This document shows positions 62,849-64,000 of a stretch of DNA of 64,000 bases, piece after piece (position 1 is the stretch's first letter; each line of letters opens with the position of its first letter). Under the pieces are notes generated by a model that was not told the DNA's origin, did no database searches, and worked only from the letters and a program-made list of their open reading frames with translations. The position numbers and the translations under genes are program-made. The stretch comes from Hyphomicrobiales bacterium. Lineage in GTDB: Bacteria; Pseudomonadota; Alphaproteobacteria; Rhizobiales; Xanthobacteraceae. The stretch spans positions 62,001-126,000 of the forward strand of contig JAFKKN010000007.1 in NCBI GenBank assembly GCA_017305535.1, in the 5' to 3' direction.

Positions 62849-64000
62849 TGCTGATCACCGATTGGTTGCAGCGCGCGGCGGATCATTCTCCGGAGCGCAT
62901 CGCGATGGAAGACATCGCGACCGGCGAGCGGCTGAGCTATGCCGCGTTCGATCGGCGCGTCGGGCGGATTGCGTGGAGCTTGCGCGAGCGCTTCCAGCCC
63001 GGCGATCGCATTGCCATCCTGGCGCAGAACTGCTTTGCCCATCTCGAATTGCTGTTCGCTTGCGCGCGGGCGGAACTGATCCTGGTGCCGCTGAACTGGC
63101 GTCTCGCGGCCGCCGAGCTTCGGCAGATCGTCCATGATTGTCGGCCGTCGCTGCTGGTCCATGAACCAGATTTCTCCGCCGCTGCAATCTCGGCGGTGGA
63201 CGGGATCGATTGCGTCTCGATGACGCTCGGCGATCCGCAGGGCTATGAGGCCATGGAGGCCGATGCCGCCGGAGCGATCGCGGTCATGACGCCGCGTCGG
63301 GACGATGATCTCTGGATGCTGCTCTATACGTCGGGCACCACCGGGCAGCCGAAAGGCGTGATGCAGACCTTCGGTATGGTCTATGTCAACGCGGTGAACA
63401 CATTCATCTCGGGCAAGGTGCTGGCCGGCGACGTCTTCCTCAATGTGCTGCCGTTCTTTCATACCGGCGGCCTCAATCTCTACACGCTGCCGGTTCTGAT
63501 GACCGGCGGCACCGTCATCATCGAGCGGCGTTTCGATCCCGCGGTGACGCTGGCGCGTCTGTCGCAGGACGTGGTCTCGATGTTCGCGGTGCCGGCGATT
63601 TATTTGACGCTCGCCAATCATCCGGATTTCGCCGCCGCGCATTTTCCTCGACTGCGCAATCTGTCGGTGGGCGGCGCGCCGATCCCGCCCGCGATTGGCG
63701 AAGCATTCGCCGCCAAGGGACTCGTCGTGGCGCCGAGTTACGGCATGACGGAAGCGGGGCCGACGATCTTCGCGTCCGATCCGGAGACGGCGGCGCGCAA
63801 GCCGCTGAGCGTCGGCAAGCCGGTCGGGGCCGCGCTGATCCGTCTGGTCGATCGCGATGGTCACGAGATTCGCGGGGCGGGTCGCGGAGAGCTTCAACTC
63901 GCGGGGCCCGTGGTGACGCCGGGCTACTGGAACAGGCTTGCGGCGACGCGCGATGCGATCAAGGACGGATGGCTCAACACCGGCGATGTCGCCGTTCGCG
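62848..64000 (+). CDS. class I acyl-CoA synthetase (AMP-forming), C-terminal part outside the window
   Basis: At least 384 residues, still open at the window end. The AMP-binding motif YTSGTTGQPKG lies near residue 160. Further motifs are LPFFHTGGLNLYTLPVLM, YGMTEAGP and the substrate-closing LNTGDVAVR near the end. Such enzymes activate a carboxylic acid as an acyl- or aryl-CoA. Coupled to the Liv importer, it probably activates the imported acid, trapping it in the cell. GTG at 62845 is an alternative start. Chain length or ring type cannot be told. Confidence 0.92.
   Translation, partial: MLITDWLQRAADHSPERIAMEDIATGERLSYAAFDRRVGRIAWSLRERFQPGDRIAILAQNCFAHLELLFACARAELILVPLNWRLAAAELRQIVHDCRPSLLVHEPDFSAAAISAVDGIDCVSMTLGDPQGYEAMEADAAGAIAVMTPRRDDDLWMLLYTSGTTGQPKGVMQTFGMVYVNAVNTFISGKVLAGDVFLNVLPFFHTGGLNLYTLPVLMTGGTVIIERRFDPAVTLARLSQDVVSMFAVPAIYLTLANHPDFAAAHFPRLRNLSVGGAPIPPAIGEAFAAKGLVVAPSYGMTEAGPTIFASDPETAARKPLSVGKPVGAALIRLVDRDGHEIRGAGRGELQLAGPVVTPGYWNRLAATRDAIKDGWLNTGDVAVR

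Overview
The window is 64 kb of high-GC chromosomal DNA from an alphaproteobacterium, most likely a member of the Bradyrhizobium/Rhodopseudomonas/Afipia group (Nitrobacteraceae). This is inferred from gene content: homospermidine synthase plus ornithine decarboxylase, many Liv-type and NitT/TauT-type ABC importers beside catabolic enzymes, and short dispersed palindromes built on CGTCATGnCCGG. No rRNA, tRNA, CRISPR array, transposase or phage gene was seen. The first and last genes are cut by the window edges.

Bases 1-29,500 are a mixed, mostly housekeeping region. They hold the tail of a CobW-type GTPase with a WD40 protein, an MgtC-like membrane protein, and a polyamine pair (homospermidine synthase; ornithine decarboxylase with a long structured leader that contains a possible attenuator). 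They also hold Rnk, an unusual RidA-like protein, an M3 oligopeptidase, a DUF1007/NicO nickel-cobalt export pair, ferrochelatase and an SPFH/NfeD pair. Further on are an HxlR repressor facing a carboxymuconolactone-decarboxylase-like gene across two palindromic operators, a KdsD/KpsF isomerase, two beta-barrel proteins, a NitT/TauT importer, a MocR regulator facing an EamA exporter, a DUF2927 protein, and a secreted TPR-caspase protein.

Bases 29,900-64,000 are an accessory catabolic region made of four import-plus-enzyme modules placed end to end. Module 1 (29,944-42,105) is a CUT2/Rbs-type importer in which one permease is fused to a strictosidine-synthase/SMP-30-like beta-propeller, followed by a second free propeller of the same family, the ATPase, a zinc alcohol dehydrogenase, an aldehyde dehydrogenase, a class III CoA-transferase and a LysR regulator. 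Module 2 (42,121-50,503) is an AraC regulator facing a 2,4'-dihydroxyacetophenone-dioxygenase-like cupin, then a convergent seven-gene operon livJHMGF-aldehyde dehydrogenase-SDR. Module 3 (50,870-57,047) is an operon of an enolase-superfamily enzyme, a GMC oxidoreductase and a GntR regulator, divergent from a NitT/TauT permease-ATPase-binding protein operon. A perfect 20-bp palindrome lies between the two. Module 4 (57,213-64,000) is a TetR regulator, preceded by a 28-bp near-perfect palindrome, then a Liv binding protein, LivG, LivF, LivH, LivM and an acyl-CoA ligase that runs off the window.

The most unusual items are the permease-propeller fusion and its module, whose substrate cannot be read from sequence, and the predicted leader/attenuator of ornithine decarboxylase. 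The operator-like palindromes next to local regulators give direct, testable regulatory predictions.
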